Origin: Luteolibacter sp. Y139
GTDB lineage: Bacteria > Verrucomicrobiota > Verrucomicrobiia > Verrucomicrobiales > Akkermansiaceae
Assembly: GCF_038066715.1 (NCBI RefSeq)
Contig: NZ_JBBUKT010000010.1
Coordinates: forward strand, 1 to 64,000
Reading direction: 5' to 3'
Length of the DNA: 64,000 nucleotides
Shown: one piece after another, positions 16,701 through 24,836 of the stretch
Layout of the letters: each line of letters starts with the position of its first letter
Position numbering within the stretch: the first letter of the stretch is position 1
Notes under the pieces: model-generated
The model's database searches: none
What the model was told of the DNA's origin: nothing
The model's input: the letters and a program-made list of their open reading frames with translations, nothing else
Program-made: the position numbers and the translations under genes

Positions 16701-16772
16701 GAAGCCTTCCGGGACGGCGGAAACGCAACTTACTGTCACGATAAGTGCGATTAGAGGACTGGAATGGTGCAT
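13755..16772 (-). CDS. PVC-type heme-binding CxxCH protein with beta-propeller and HEAT-like repeats
   Basis: A 1005-residue secreted protein. An N-terminal signal peptide (about 1-19) precedes a six-bladed propeller-like membrane-bound dehydrogenase domain (about 25-360) containing calcium-like DKDGDGKADE and DKDGDGVADE loops and EHPRGADHTTNG. A helical HEAT-like region spans about 370-800. The C-terminal cytochrome c-like domain has CIACH at 880-884, with MMPPGL near 977 as a probable axial methionine. This layout is typical of the large heme-protein families of Planctomycetes and Verrucomicrobia. It probably acts in periplasmic electron transfer or carbohydrate oxidation, but the substrate is unknown. 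Its start faces the nucleotidyltransferase gene across 158 bp. Confidence 0.93.
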   Translation of the reverse strand: MHHSSPLIALIVTVSCVSAVPEGFVMKEFAGPPDADYPTAITAAANGDVYVSSDQNGSLGHKEHMGRIIRCRDKDGDGKADEFVKFVPDVNSPRGGHMVGDTLYLIHPPFLSSFRDKDGDGVADEKKDLVTGLGGGIEHPRGADHTTNGVRMGIDGWLYIAVGDFGAHPAKGTDGSTYILHGGGVLRVRPDGSQIEPYDLMVRNICDTAISPELDLFSRDNTNDGKGWNTRFHHFTQFGDHGYPRLYQNFADDAIKPLADYGGGSGTGALWLSEPGFPPQFTDALFSTDWTTGTVHYHPWKREGASFSIEQKDFEKLPHATDVDVDGNSHLYLADWRNGGFDYTPDQKVGKIFQVTYPGLPAAKYQDVNKASDAELVKLIASPSAVQRLETQREILSRGKKPEFAEGIFAVAKDTKLSVGARTAAVWTFKQLYGKDSTKYLTELAADETMREQALRAMTDRSGELAGVPVKLYVDSLKDKNPRVVLQALIGLNRLKAKEAAPAILAASGDWREEGVSPRLKLTAVQVLATLGNIPPCLKAVEDTATRKLALQALQKVHTMEVVNGLLGLFGKSADLELRYDVLSALARLYFQEKEWDLKSWWNTRPDDRGPYYETEEWEGTAKIKPAIEKGFGMVSPERQNALLDILGKNRLPVAELKLAGVDPVIAALSAKELNPTQLMLLVSAAKEPKRPFPQRVEAYKALSKGGEDSSMPHRLAVLATWSQEKNAPAEAAQHISDFVNAPDRGNQIGALRDIAAKQGNAVSCIAWKAILTVLNSPLAKPEAKKKIKEELEKTPREVGFFQAIADLKMSGFDKQIEEGMKWDNSELINAAKAAKEAVAAAGPGGKKVAELSVAEVAKAAMTGKGDPAVGARLFTAQGCIACHAIDLKAEQKGPYLGAAGAKFTRDYLIDSVLEPSKVVAQGFQTSMLKLKDGTAKMGFVTAEVDGVVEVRDITGQVAKIKREDITEETHMPSSMMPPGLAAGLSVEDFTSLIEYLSSLKSTGG

Positions 16773-16930
16773 CGGCAGGGGCGAATACGGACTGAATCTG
16801 GAAATTTCTCAAGCTCCCAATGTGACCCTCCCCGTATGGGTGAGGGTTAGGACAAATTTCCGCCGGGCAGGGCAGGCCGGCGGCGAAGGGAGATTCTCAC
16901 CCTCCAGAGGAGAACGGATCCGGCGAAAAT

Positions 16931-17905
16931 GTGTTTTCACTGGTCACGAAATCCCTTGCCCGGCGGGGGCTGGCCGCGCAAATCCGCCGGGTGATTCGCA
17001 AGGCCTTCCTCCTGGGCGCCGGTCTCGGCACGCGGCTGCGTCCGCTGACCGACCTGCTGCCAAAGCCGCTGGTGCCGCTTTTCCACCGTCCGCTGATCGA
17101 GTGGGCGATGGACTCGTGCCGCGCGGCGGGGATCGAGGAGTTCGCGATCAATACGCACCACTTGGCGGAAGAATGGCTGCGGGTGGGTGGTGCATGGCAG
17201 ACGGATGGCGAGGGGATCGCGGGTGGAAACGGTCTGCCTTCGAAGAAGGGAACCTGGCAGGGACTTCCGTTGCATCTCTTCCATGAGCCGGACGTTCTGG
17301 AAACAGGCGGCGGCGTGAAGAACATCGAGGCGTGGGCTGGAGGCGAAAGCGTGCTCATTCACAATGGCGACATTTTCTCCTCACTGCCACTCGACCGGCT
17401 GATCGCGGCGCACGAGGCCTCGGGGAATCCGGTGACGCTGGCGCTGCGGTCGCAGGGGGATGCGAAGCACATCGCGATCGATGGAGAGCAGGCGATCGAC
17501 ATTCGCGGGAAGCTGGGACGGGCCGAGGGAACGCACGTGTTCTCGGGGATCTATTGCTTCACGCCGGAGCTGCTTGGGCTGATTCCGGGCAGGGAGAAGA
17601 TTTCGGTGATCCCGGCTTTTCTGGAGCTGGCCAAACAGGGCCGACTCGGTGGGGTCGTGCTGGATGACGGGCACTGGGCGGATCTGGGAGATCCGGCGGC
17701 TTATCTTGCGGCGCATCGGGAGCTGGCGCTGGCTCCGGCGATTCATGCGGAGGCTGTCGTGGCGCCGGATGCCGTGATTGAGCGGAGCGTGATCGGGCCC
17801 CGGGCGGAAATTGGTGCCGGGGCGGTGGTGCGGGACTCGGTCGTGTGGCCGGGGGCGAAGGTTGGGGCGGGGGAGGTTGTCGAGTCGCGGATCGTGACCT
17901 GGTAG
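16931..17905 (+). CDS. NDP-sugar pyrophosphorylase, possible MurU-type MurNAc-1-P uridylyltransferase
   Basis: A nucleotidyltransferase with the pyrophosphorylase signature KAFLLGAGLGTRLRPLT, followed by LPKPLVPLFHRPLI, VLETGGGVKN, LIHNGDIFS and WADLGDP. The C terminus has left-handed beta-helix hexapeptides (AVVAPDAVIERSVIGPRAEIGAGAVV in outline: AV-AP-AVIE-SVIGP-AEIGAG). The compact catalytic domain with Thr-Gly-Gly-Gly and Asn-Gly-Asp motifs is like MurU/RmlA-type enzymes. The annotated start is GTG 16931; another GTG at 16991 would put the signature at residue 6, as in most relatives, and may be the real start. An AmgK-like kinase lies 9 kb away, which suggests a cell-wall recycling role, but the substrate is inferred. 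Confidence 0.8.
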   Translation: MFSLVTKSLARRGLAAQIRRVIRKAFLLGAGLGTRLRPLTDLLPKPLVPLFHRPLIEWAMDSCRAAGIEEFAINTHHLAEEWLRVGGAWQTDGEGIAGGNGLPSKKGTWQGLPLHLFHEPDVLETGGGVKNIEAWAGGESVLIHNGDIFSSLPLDRLIAAHEASGNPVTLALRSQGDAKHIAIDGEQAIDIRGKLGRAEGTHVFSGIYCFTPELLGLIPGREKISVIPAFLELAKQGRLGGVVLDDGHWADLGDPAAYLAAHRELALAPAIHAEAVVAPDAVIERSVIGPRAEIGAGAVVRDSVVWPGAKVGAGEVVESRIVTW

Positions 17906-18041
17906 TCCGCACGCCCAACGTGTGGTTCACAGGTCGGTGAAGCGATCGGTAAAGTCCGCTCCAATCTCACTTCGGCCGCACTCGGAGAGTGCGGACCACG
18001 ATGGATCTGATAGATCCCGCGGAGTCGCTTCACTCGATCCT

Positions 18042-18512
18042 ATGACGCCACCTGCTTCCGAAGATGCAGCGCCTGCGGCGATCCTTCGTCCTGCCGGACC
18101 AAGAGATGCGGAGGAGCTGTCAGTGCTGCTTTCAGAACTCGGTTATCCTTCGGCACCGGAAGCCGTTGTCCGCCGCATTTCAGCCTGCGCGGATGTGCCG
18201 GGGCTATCGATTGTGGTGGCGACGATGGATGAACGCATCGTTGGCGTGGTGGCGGTGCATTGCGTGCCCACGCTGATTTCCGATGCGGCGTTGGGGAGAA
18301 TCACGGCGCTGGTGGTGGCCGACGAAATGCGCGGGCGGGGAATCGGCCGGCAACTGGTGGAAGAGGCTGAAGCCTTCGCGCGCAAGCAGGGGTGCGAGCG
18401 GATGGAACTCACGAGTGGCGATCATCGGCCGGGGGCGCATGCGTTTTACGTGCGGCTGGGCTATGCGGTGGAGGCGCGGCGGTTCATCAAGCATGGGCTG
18501 GGGGAGCGGTGA
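18042..18512 (+). CDS. GNAT family N-acetyltransferase
   Basis: A 156-residue GNAT protein. The acetyl-CoA-binding motif A is visible as ALVVADEMRGRGIGRQLVEEAE (key residues R, G, G, I, G in RGRGIG), followed by the C-terminal HAFYVRLGY of the GNAT fold, with AILRPAGPRDAEEL at the N terminus. The ATG at 18042 was chosen because the domain begins 13 residues later; an upstream in-frame GTG would add a 40-residue tail with no domain character. The acceptor substrate is unknown. Confidence 0.85.
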   Translation: MTPPASEDAAPAAILRPAGPRDAEELSVLLSELGYPSAPEAVVRRISACADVPGLSIVVATMDERIVGVVAVHCVPTLISDAALGRITALVVADEMRGRGIGRQLVEEAEAFARKQGCERMELTSGDHRPGAHAFYVRLGYAVEARRFIKHGLGER

Positions 18513-18554
18513 TTGATTCTCGCTGATCCGGGGTTGGGTTGTTAGGAGGGAAGT

Positions 18555-19256
18555 GTGTTTTCCACCGCAGACCGTTACTGGGCAGGTCACCTGAATTGCT
18601 TGCCGGATCAGCTTCTAACAAAGCCGTTCGATGTCGTCACCCATGGCGAGGAACTGCGCGGCTATAGCGGAGCGCTGGGATTGTTTCGCGATGGAACGGC
18701 GACCGTGTCGGTGCCGCCGGATCGCGAGGAAGAGCTTCGTGGGTTGCTCGCAGGTCTGGAGAACGGCTGCACGCCGGAGCAATTCGCTGCGGCGCTCGCA
18801 CCGGTTGCAGCCTTGGTGCTTGGTCCTGCGTATCTCGGCTACACGACGGAGATTTGCGGCGATGATTCGCAAGCCCGCGCCTTGAATGAAGCTGACGCCG
18901 CTGCCGTGAAGGATCTTCGTGAAGCCTGCGGCGAAGAGGAATGGGATCATGGAGGATCATCCCTTGAAGTTCCTTGCTCGGGGGTCTTCCACGATGGCCA
19001 ACTGGTCGCACTCGCAGGATATGAAACATGGGGCGAGACCATTGCTCACCTCTACATCGTCACGCATCCCGGTTATCGGGGGCGGGGCTTTGGCCGCAGT
19101 GCCGTTGCCCATCTTGCGCGTCGAGCCCTCACGAATGGCCTGCTCGCGCAGTATCGGACGCTGGATGCGAACACGCCATCGATCCGCATCGCTGAAGCGC
19201 TCGGGTTTCAACGCTATGCGACGTCGATGGCGGTGAGGCTGGCACCGGTGCCGTGA
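18555..19256 (+). CDS. GNAT-like acetyltransferase
   Basis: A 233-residue protein whose C-terminal half (about 110-225) has the GNAT elements GVFHDGQLVALAGYETW, IVTHPGYRGRGFGRSAV (acetyl-CoA loop RGRGFG) and NTPSIRIAEALGFQRY. The N-terminal half is a divergent domain of unknown function with YSGALGLFRDG. The GTG start at 18555 is supported by GGAGG at 18545-18549, five bases upstream. It lies 43 bp after another acetyltransferase gene. It ends two bases before the stop of the convergent gene on the other strand. Confidence 0.82.
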   Translation: MFSTADRYWAGHLNCLPDQLLTKPFDVVTHGEELRGYSGALGLFRDGTATVSVPPDREEELRGLLAGLENGCTPEQFAAALAPVAALVLGPAYLGYTTEICGDDSQARALNEADAAAVKDLREACGEEEWDHGGSSLEVPCSGVFHDGQLVALAGYETWGETIAHLYIVTHPGYRGRGFGRSAVAHLARRALTNGLLAQYRTLDANTPSIRIAEALGFQRYATSMAVRLAPVP

Positions 19257-19258
19257 GT

Positions 19259-21082
19259 TCACTTCACCAGCTCTTCGAAAACGATACCCTCCGGCACGTT
19301 TTCGTTGCGCTCCTTGAGAAGCTTGGCTGCCGTGGACCTCAAGGTGTAATCGCGGGTGAGCGGGGCTTCCCAGTAGCTTGCTGCGGGATGCGCGAGGTAG
19401 CTTCTGATCAAAGGGGTGTCGGCGGGATCTTCCCAAGCCGCAAGCAAGCGGAGCAGGCTATCGAGATCGCAGACCTGAGAATCAGCATATCCCATTACTC
19501 CTGGCTCTGGTGGAGGTGATCCTGCGAGTCGCTTTTCTTCCGCCTCTTTCGCCAGGAACCGGCGCAAGGGTTGGCAGAGTTCCGCCGGCAACTTTCCTCC
19601 GGCCTCCTCGATCTTATTTCGCCTCTGCCACAGGGGGCTGGCGGCATCGAGAGGTGAAGTCTCCAAGAGATGCAAGGCGATCGCCAGTTCCCATCCGGCA
19701 AGTTTTCCCTCCTCCTCGACGGAGGCTGGCCATAGCCACGCGAGCTCCTTGGGAGGCAGATCCAAATGATACCCCAGCCACTTGTTAGCTTGCTGGATTT
19801 TTCCCCGCCGCTTCAGGGCGCGGAACGCCGAAATCCGGGCGCTGGCGGCATCTTGTTCCATGATGAACGACCAACGCTCGTCAGGCAGATAGTCCGGTGT
19901 GATCCATTCACCTTCCAGGAAGGAACCTGCGGCTTCCCGCTCGGCGGCATCCGGTGACCGCAGGCTTGCGATGGCTTCCTCCAGCAGGGCGGCCGCGAGC
20001 TTGTGATCGACGCCCCATGGATTTCCGGAAAGCCGGATCGCTTCGAGTTGCTCCCAGCGGGCCGGATTCACGTTGATCGGGACGCCGTAGACCGGAACGC
20101 TTCGCAGATAACGCCATACGAGGGCGCGGCAGTTCTCCGGCGAACCGAACTCCGCCTGCCCACGAGGACGGATAAGCGCTGCGTGGCCGCGCCGAAACAG
20201 GGCGGGTGCATCCAGCCAGTTTTTTTTCCATGGCTGTCGCAGGAGCTTTTCCACCACTGCGTGGCATCGGGCCATCTCTTCTCCGGTCACGGGAGTTGTT
20301 TTCCAGCGGACCAAGGCTGCCTTGGTCAGGGGTGACTCGTCGTAGACCCGGTCGAGCTCGGCCGCGGCGAGGCATTCTTCGGGAGAGTGGGTCAGGTCGC
20401 TTGAGATGTATTCCGGCGAATTCCAGTCCTTGCCATCGAGCCCGTTGGCGATGGCTTTCCCGGCGAAGCCCCGGGGTGGGCTCGCGCGATTCAATTGCTC
20501 CGAACTGTAGTGTCCCTTGAAGGATGCCGAGACGACGGGCCGGTGATCACGGAGTTGGACACAATATCGCAACTCGCCGGTCATGTCTCCGACGGCCGGG
20601 TCCCATCCAAGGAGCAGCTTCCCGTGGCCGGGTGCCAGATCCTGTGGTGGCATCATCCCCACTCCGCAGTCGATGGAGTTGTCGTGGCAACTCCGCCAGT
20701 GGTCGCCGTCCTTCACCTCCGCGAAGCAGCGGAGGAAATTGGAATCGGCGTTTTTCAGGGGCTTGTCGGTCGCGTTCAGGAGGTAGACCGCAGTCCTTTC
20801 ACCGCCGTGGTCCTTCAGGTCGGGAAAGAGTGAAACCGCTCCGGCTTTCACTTTCAGCTCCCTTGAGAGTTCCGTGATCGGAAAGGTCGATATACTTCTG
20901 GCCACGCCAAAATCACCATATTCATCGACGGTGTGGCGGTTCTTGAGGGCCTCCCGCCCTTGGGTTTCGCGCGCCTTGATCTGATCTGGCGTGAGCTGGG
21001 ATGATGCGGTGGCCGCCAATGCCAGCGTCGCTACCGTGATCCGCAGCGAAGGGATGCGATGGCGCGAGGAGGGGAAACGCAT
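19259..21082 (-). CDS. Secreted protein of unknown function
   Basis: A 607-residue protein with a signal peptide (about residues 1-29, ATASSQ cleavage region). I do not recognise a family. The N-terminal third looks beta-rich with FLRCFAEVKDGDHWRSCHDNSIDCG, containing three cysteines, and the C-terminal two thirds are mostly helical with many Trp and Leu-rich segments. It is divergent from the M16 protease gene across about 90 bp and convergent with the upstream acetyltransferase. A peripheral periplasmic role is possible but nothing in the sequence proves it. Confidence 0.7.
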   Translation of the reverse strand: MRFPSSRHRIPSLRITVATLALAATASSQLTPDQIKARETQGREALKNRHTVDEYGDFGVARSISTFPITELSRELKVKAGAVSLFPDLKDHGGERTAVYLLNATDKPLKNADSNFLRCFAEVKDGDHWRSCHDNSIDCGVGMMPPQDLAPGHGKLLLGWDPAVGDMTGELRYCVQLRDHRPVVSASFKGHYSSEQLNRASPPRGFAGKAIANGLDGKDWNSPEYISSDLTHSPEECLAAAELDRVYDESPLTKAALVRWKTTPVTGEEMARCHAVVEKLLRQPWKKNWLDAPALFRRGHAALIRPRGQAEFGSPENCRALVWRYLRSVPVYGVPINVNPARWEQLEAIRLSGNPWGVDHKLAAALLEEAIASLRSPDAAEREAAGSFLEGEWITPDYLPDERWSFIMEQDAASARISAFRALKRRGKIQQANKWLGYHLDLPPKELAWLWPASVEEEGKLAGWELAIALHLLETSPLDAASPLWQRRNKIEEAGGKLPAELCQPLRRFLAKEAEEKRLAGSPPPEPGVMGYADSQVCDLDSLLRLLAAWEDPADTPLIRSYLAHPAASYWEAPLTRDYTLRSTAAKLLKERNENVPEGIVFEELVK

Positions 21083-21174
21083 GGCTCCAAGTTATGCATG
21101 GCCATGGAAAAGGTCATCGCCAAACTTCGTGGGGATCTTTGACACCCGGCAGCGGATTCGTCACACAGGTAGGC

Positions 21175-24057
21175 GTGATTCTGTTTCGCTCCCGCCGTTC
21201 GCGTTGGCTGGCCGCCGTGGCGGTGGTGGCGGGCGTGGCTTTGGTGATGGGGACCTGCCGGCATGAGGATGGCGGAGTGGAGGCGGCTCCTGCCCAGGCT
21301 TCCCGGTTGACGAAGGTGAGGAAGGCAGGGACGGAGGACATCGCGGGGTGGTCGAAGCGCTTCGCGATCCAACGGCCGCCGCCGGATGAACTGCGGGCGG
21401 ATCCGGCGCAGCAGTCGGGGGCATTCGAGAATGGGATCCGCTACCTGGTGATGGAGCATCCGGCGGGGCCGGGTGAGGTGAGCTTGCGCTTGCTGGTGCT
21501 GGCGGGATCGATGCATGAGGGACCGGGAGAGGACGGTTATGCCCACTTCATCGAGCACCTCGCGTTTCAAGAGACGGGACAGGGGAAGGCGATGGAGGTC
21601 TTCGAGCGGCTCGGCCTGGCGACCGGGGCGGACACGAATGCCCACACCGGGCTCGATCACACGCTGTATCAGCTCGATCTGCCGGCGGCCGATGATGCGG
21701 CGCTGGATATTGCCTGCAGCTTTCTGAGCCGCACTGCGGGCGGCATCACTTTTTCAGACGCGACGGTGGATGATGAACGACGGGTGGTGTTGCGGGAGCT
21801 GGAAGAGAAGCCGGGGAGCACGAAGTTTTTCCGGAAAGCCGCTGCGCTGTTGCCGGGCGTGCCGGCATTGAAACGTTCACCGGGCGGCACGAAGGAGTCG
21901 ATCGAGAGTGCGAGTCGTGCGGCGCTGTGGAACTTCTGGAATCGCAACTACGTGCCCTCGCGGATGGTGGTGGTGGCGGTGGGCGACTTGAAAGCAGGGC
22001 CGATGATCGAGCGGCTGCGGCGGCACTTTGCGGAGATCCCGGCGAGACCGGCGCCTGCCGAGCCTGCACTCGGTGACCCGATGGCCGCCAGCTCCGCGCC
22101 GGTCGCGTTCGTGGACGATGAAACGACGAAGCAGGTCACGCTGACGCTTGCTTCGCCGCGTCCGATCGACCGCGAGCCGGACAGCCTCGGCAAGCGGCGC
22201 GACGAGTTGGTGCGATGGGTGGCGCTTGAGATGTTAGAGCACCGCCTCAAGCGGGAGTTCCAAGGCAGGGATATCGCCGGATCACCGCCTGAGGGGGCAG
22301 GGGTGGAAGTGATGCCGGGAATGCGGTGGTTTCAAGTATCCGCCACCGCGAGCCGGCAGGATACGCGGCGGATCCTGAGGCCGCTGATCCTTGGCTTGAG
22401 GGGAGCGGTGGCGAGTGGATTTCATCCGACGGAATTCGCAGAGGCACGCGGAGAGATCCGGCATGAACTGCGGCAGGCATTGCTATCGCGCCTGATCGAT
22501 AGCACGGCAGATCTTGCGACGCGCTTGGCCGATGGCGCGCGGACCGGCCGGCTGGTGGAGTTGCCGGAGGATGAGCTGAATCGCTCGCAAGCGGATCTAG
22601 CGACGATCACGAGGGAAGAGTGCGAGGCTGTTTTGAAGGCAGAGTGGCCGATGCCGTTGCGCATCCTATTCAGTGGCCCAGCCGATCTTTCCAAAGACGA
22701 GTGGCTGTCCAGCACGGCGACTCGTGCCATGAGCGACCCGGCGTCGGGGATGATTCAGGGAACGGAAGCCACGAGGTGGGCTCCGGAGCCCATCGGCCCG
22801 CCGGGCAAGATCATCCGTCGCCAATTGGAGGAGAGCCGCGGCTATCTGGAAGCGGAGCTATCGAATCACGTCTTGGTGCGGCTGGCGCCCATTCCTTCGC
22901 TCGGAGGCTTTGTCCAAGTGCAGGTGGATGTGGGCTATGGCCGGCAGTCCTTGCCGCCGGGAAAGGCCGCACTGGCGACGGCGGCCCGGTCGCTCTGCCG
23001 CTGGTATCCACTGGAGGGCTGGGATGATCTGAAGCTCACTGCGGCGCTTGCCGACGAGGACGTCAGCCGTTTCTTCGGCGCGCAGTCGGATTCGTTGCAA
23101 TGGGAAGGGGAAACCGATCGCAGCCAGCTCCGCCGCCAATTGGATCTGCTGGCCGCGCTGGTGCAGCGACCCGGTCTCGCCACCCATTCGCCGGTCTGGA
23201 AGCCGAGCGCTCACACCAAGGCGTGGGAGGAAAACGTGCGCAGTTTTTTCAGCGCCTCGACGAGGGAGCGCTGGCGGCAACACACCGGCAGAGATCCGCG
23301 CTTCGAGCTCTATCCGGATGGGCTGATGGAGTCGGACAGCAGCCAGGTCGCGGATTGGCTGCTTCCGCAGCTGGCGGGCGAGCGTGTGTGCGTGAGTCTC
23401 GCCGGTGACTTCGAGCCGGAGGCCGCGTTGACGGCGGTGGCCGCGAGTTTCGGGGCCTTGCCGGAGCGGCCGCCGTGGGACGCGCCGAGTCCGTTTCCGC
23501 CGCCGCCGGTGACCGGGCCGGGCGTCACCCGCCTGCCGCTGGATGCGCCGGAGGCGGCGGCTTTGGTCACGCTTTCGTTTCCGCTGGGGCCGGCTGGCGA
23601 TGCGGAAGAGATGCTGCGGCGACGTTTGCTAGAGGAGCTTCTGCAGCTCCGGGTTCGCCAGGTGATGCGGGAAGAGCGAGGGGAGAGCTATGCGCCGATG
23701 GTGATGCGGAGCTGGCCGGTGAAGGATGGCATCGAGTGGCTGGAGGTGCGCGTCGCTTGTCAGGAAGGCCACGCGGAGGAAACGTCGGCCACCCTGCGGG
23801 AGATGATAGCGAATTTCCGCATGAAGGGGTGGACCTGGGATGAATTCCAGCGCGCGCTGCGTCCTCTGCCGCGCACCATCGCCCGCCGGAATCGCAGCCC
23901 GTCGGCGGTCTTGGCGAATCTTCAGGCACCGGTCCGGATGCCTGTTCCCGAGCAGCTCGATCCGGCGGCCTTGGCAGGGATGGAGAGCTCGGTGCGGGAA
24001 CTGGCGCAGCGGGTGTTGGATGTGGAGGCGGTGGTGGAGTTGCGGGTGGATGAGTGA
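21175..24057 (+). CDS. M16 family zinc metallopeptidase (pitrilysin-like)
   Basis: A 960-residue two-repeat peptidase. The inverted zinc motif HFIEH lies at residues 124-128 in GYAHFIEHLAF, and the third ligand region is DDERRVVLRELEEKPGS. The second M16 repeat (about 500-950) lacks a zinc motif but keeps the fold, for example the ERGESYAP-like EERGESYAPMV. An N-terminal hydrophobic segment follows Arg-rich residues (RSRRSRWLAAVAVVAGVALVMGTC), so the enzyme is probably exported or membrane-anchored; the Cys could be lipidated but the lipobox is poor. The GTG at 21175 was chosen over an ATG at 21094 because it starts directly at the signal region. Likely role: degradation of short peptides in the periplasm. 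Confidence 0.87.
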   Translation: MILFRSRRSRWLAAVAVVAGVALVMGTCRHEDGGVEAAPAQASRLTKVRKAGTEDIAGWSKRFAIQRPPPDELRADPAQQSGAFENGIRYLVMEHPAGPGEVSLRLLVLAGSMHEGPGEDGYAHFIEHLAFQETGQGKAMEVFERLGLATGADTNAHTGLDHTLYQLDLPAADDAALDIACSFLSRTAGGITFSDATVDDERRVVLRELEEKPGSTKFFRKAAALLPGVPALKRSPGGTKESIESASRAALWNFWNRNYVPSRMVVVAVGDLKAGPMIERLRRHFAEIPARPAPAEPALGDPMAASSAPVAFVDDETTKQVTLTLASPRPIDREPDSLGKRRDELVRWVALEMLEHRLKREFQGRDIAGSPPEGAGVEVMPGMRWFQVSATASRQDTRRILRPLILGLRGAVASGFHPTEFAEARGEIRHELRQALLSRLIDSTADLATRLADGARTGRLVELPEDELNRSQADLATITREECEAVLKAEWPMPLRILFSGPADLSKDEWLSSTATRAMSDPASGMIQGTEATRWAPEPIGPPGKIIRRQLEESRGYLEAELSNHVLVRLAPIPSLGGFVQVQVDVGYGRQSLPPGKAALATAARSLCRWYPLEGWDDLKLTAALADEDVSRFFGAQSDSLQWEGETDRSQLRRQLDLLAALVQRPGLATHSPVWKPSAHTKAWEENVRSFFSASTRERWRQHTGRDPRFELYPDGLMESDSSQVADWLLPQLAGERVCVSLAGDFEPEAALTAVAASFGALPERPPWDAPSPFPPPPVTGPGVTRLPLDAPEAAALVTLSFPLGPAGDAEEMLRRRLLEELLQLRVRQVMREERGESYAPMVMRSWPVKDGIEWLEVRVACQEGHAEETSATLREMIANFRMKGWTWDEFQRALRPLPRTIARRNRSPSAVLANLQAPVRMPVPEQLDPAALAGMESSVRELAQRVLDVEAVVELRVDE

Positions 24058-24097
24058 GGGGCGGCTGGGTGAACAGACTTGAAATGGGGAAATATCT

Positions 24098-24112
24098 GTA
24101 ATACGGTAATAC
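24098..24112 (+). promoter_or_regulatory. Direct-repeat operator candidate for vapB
   Basis: The heptamer GTAATAC occurs twice (24098-24104 and 24106-24112), ending 2 bp before the vapB start. VapB-type antitoxins often bind such repeats to repress their own operon. Confidence 0.5.
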
Positions 24113-24114
24113 CG

Positions 24115-24354
24115 ATGACCACCTTGAGCTTCAAAGTGAGCGAGGACGAGGCGAGGGAGATTCGCCGACAAGCGAAGCTCGCCGGCGTCACGGTCTCCGA
24201 ATTCCTTCGTCGTCGTGCGATGGGAAATGAGCCAGGTGAAGTGGTGGAGAAAATCCGCTGCGAATTCACCGGTGCGGAGATCTTTGCTCCATTGGCTGGA
24301 GCCGAGCCACTGACCACGGAAGCCGTGCGCGAGATGCTCGCTGATTTCCCGTGA
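24115..24354 (+). CDS. vapB: VapB-type antitoxin
   Basis: A 79-residue protein with an N-terminal ribbon-helix-helix pattern (TLSFKVSEDEAREIRRQAKLAGVTVSEFLRRRA: beta strand, helix, turn, helix) and a C-terminal acidic tail that would occupy the toxin. The ATG at 24115 gives the typical short antitoxin start; an upstream in-frame start would extend into the operator-like repeat. Its stop overlaps the GTG start of the PIN toxin by 4 bp, the usual coupled arrangement. Confidence 0.85.
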   Translation: MTTLSFKVSEDEAREIRRQAKLAGVTVSEFLRRRAMGNEPGEVVEKIRCEFTGAEIFAPLAGAEPLTTEAVREMLADFP

Positions 24355-24761
24355 ACTACCTGCTCGATGTCAATGTGCTGGTCGCGTGGGGCTGGGCGGA
24401 TCACGCCGACCACAAGCGGGTTGTCAGATGGATCGCGTCGACGAAGTCGTCGACCAGTGATTCCCTGGTGACATCATCCATCCCGGAACTTGGTTTTGTC
24501 CGTGTCTCTCTCCAGCGTGCTGCCGGACGTCTGACCGTGGAAGACGCCGTGAAGACGCTGCAATCCATGATCGGCTCATTGGGCGGGTCTCATGCGTTCC
24601 TGCCAGATGATCAGTCGTCGACCATGGGATTTGCGAATTGGTGCGCGGGAGCCTCGCGAACAACCGATGCGCACTTGCTGGCGTTGGCGGCGCGTCACGG
24701 TGCCGAACTGGCGACTCTAGATCTCGGAATACCCGGCGCCTTCGTGATTCCGTCCGTGTAG
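24351..24761 (+). CDS. vapC: VapC PIN-domain ribonuclease toxin
   Basis: A 136-residue PIN-domain protein. The acidic residues expected in the metal site are D6 (LLDVNVLVAW), E46 (IPELGFVR), D106 (TTDAHLLALA) and D124 (LATLD). VapC toxins cut tRNA or rRNA and are held inactive by VapB. The start is GTG at 24351, overlapping the vapB stop. All four acidic residues are present, so the toxin is probably intact. Confidence 0.92.
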   Translation: MNYLLDVNVLVAWGWADHADHKRVVRWIASTKSSTSDSLVTSSIPELGFVRVSLQRAAGRLTVEDAVKTLQSMIGSLGGSHAFLPDDQSSTMGFANWCAGASRTTDAHLLALAARHGAELATLDLGIPGAFVIPSV

Positions 24762-24836
24762 CTGGGTGCACATGCTTGTCGTGCCCCCTACGAGGCGGTT
24801 AAGCTCTGGTATCAGATTGCGCCACCGAATTGTCCG

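Noticed and set aside
13686-16754. A 1000-codon plus-strand open frame opposite the heme protein gene
   Set aside because: It is an antisense shadow caused by high GC3. The minus strand has signal peptide, CxxCH and known domains; the plus frame has no recognisable motif and is rich in low-complexity Gly/Asp/Glu.
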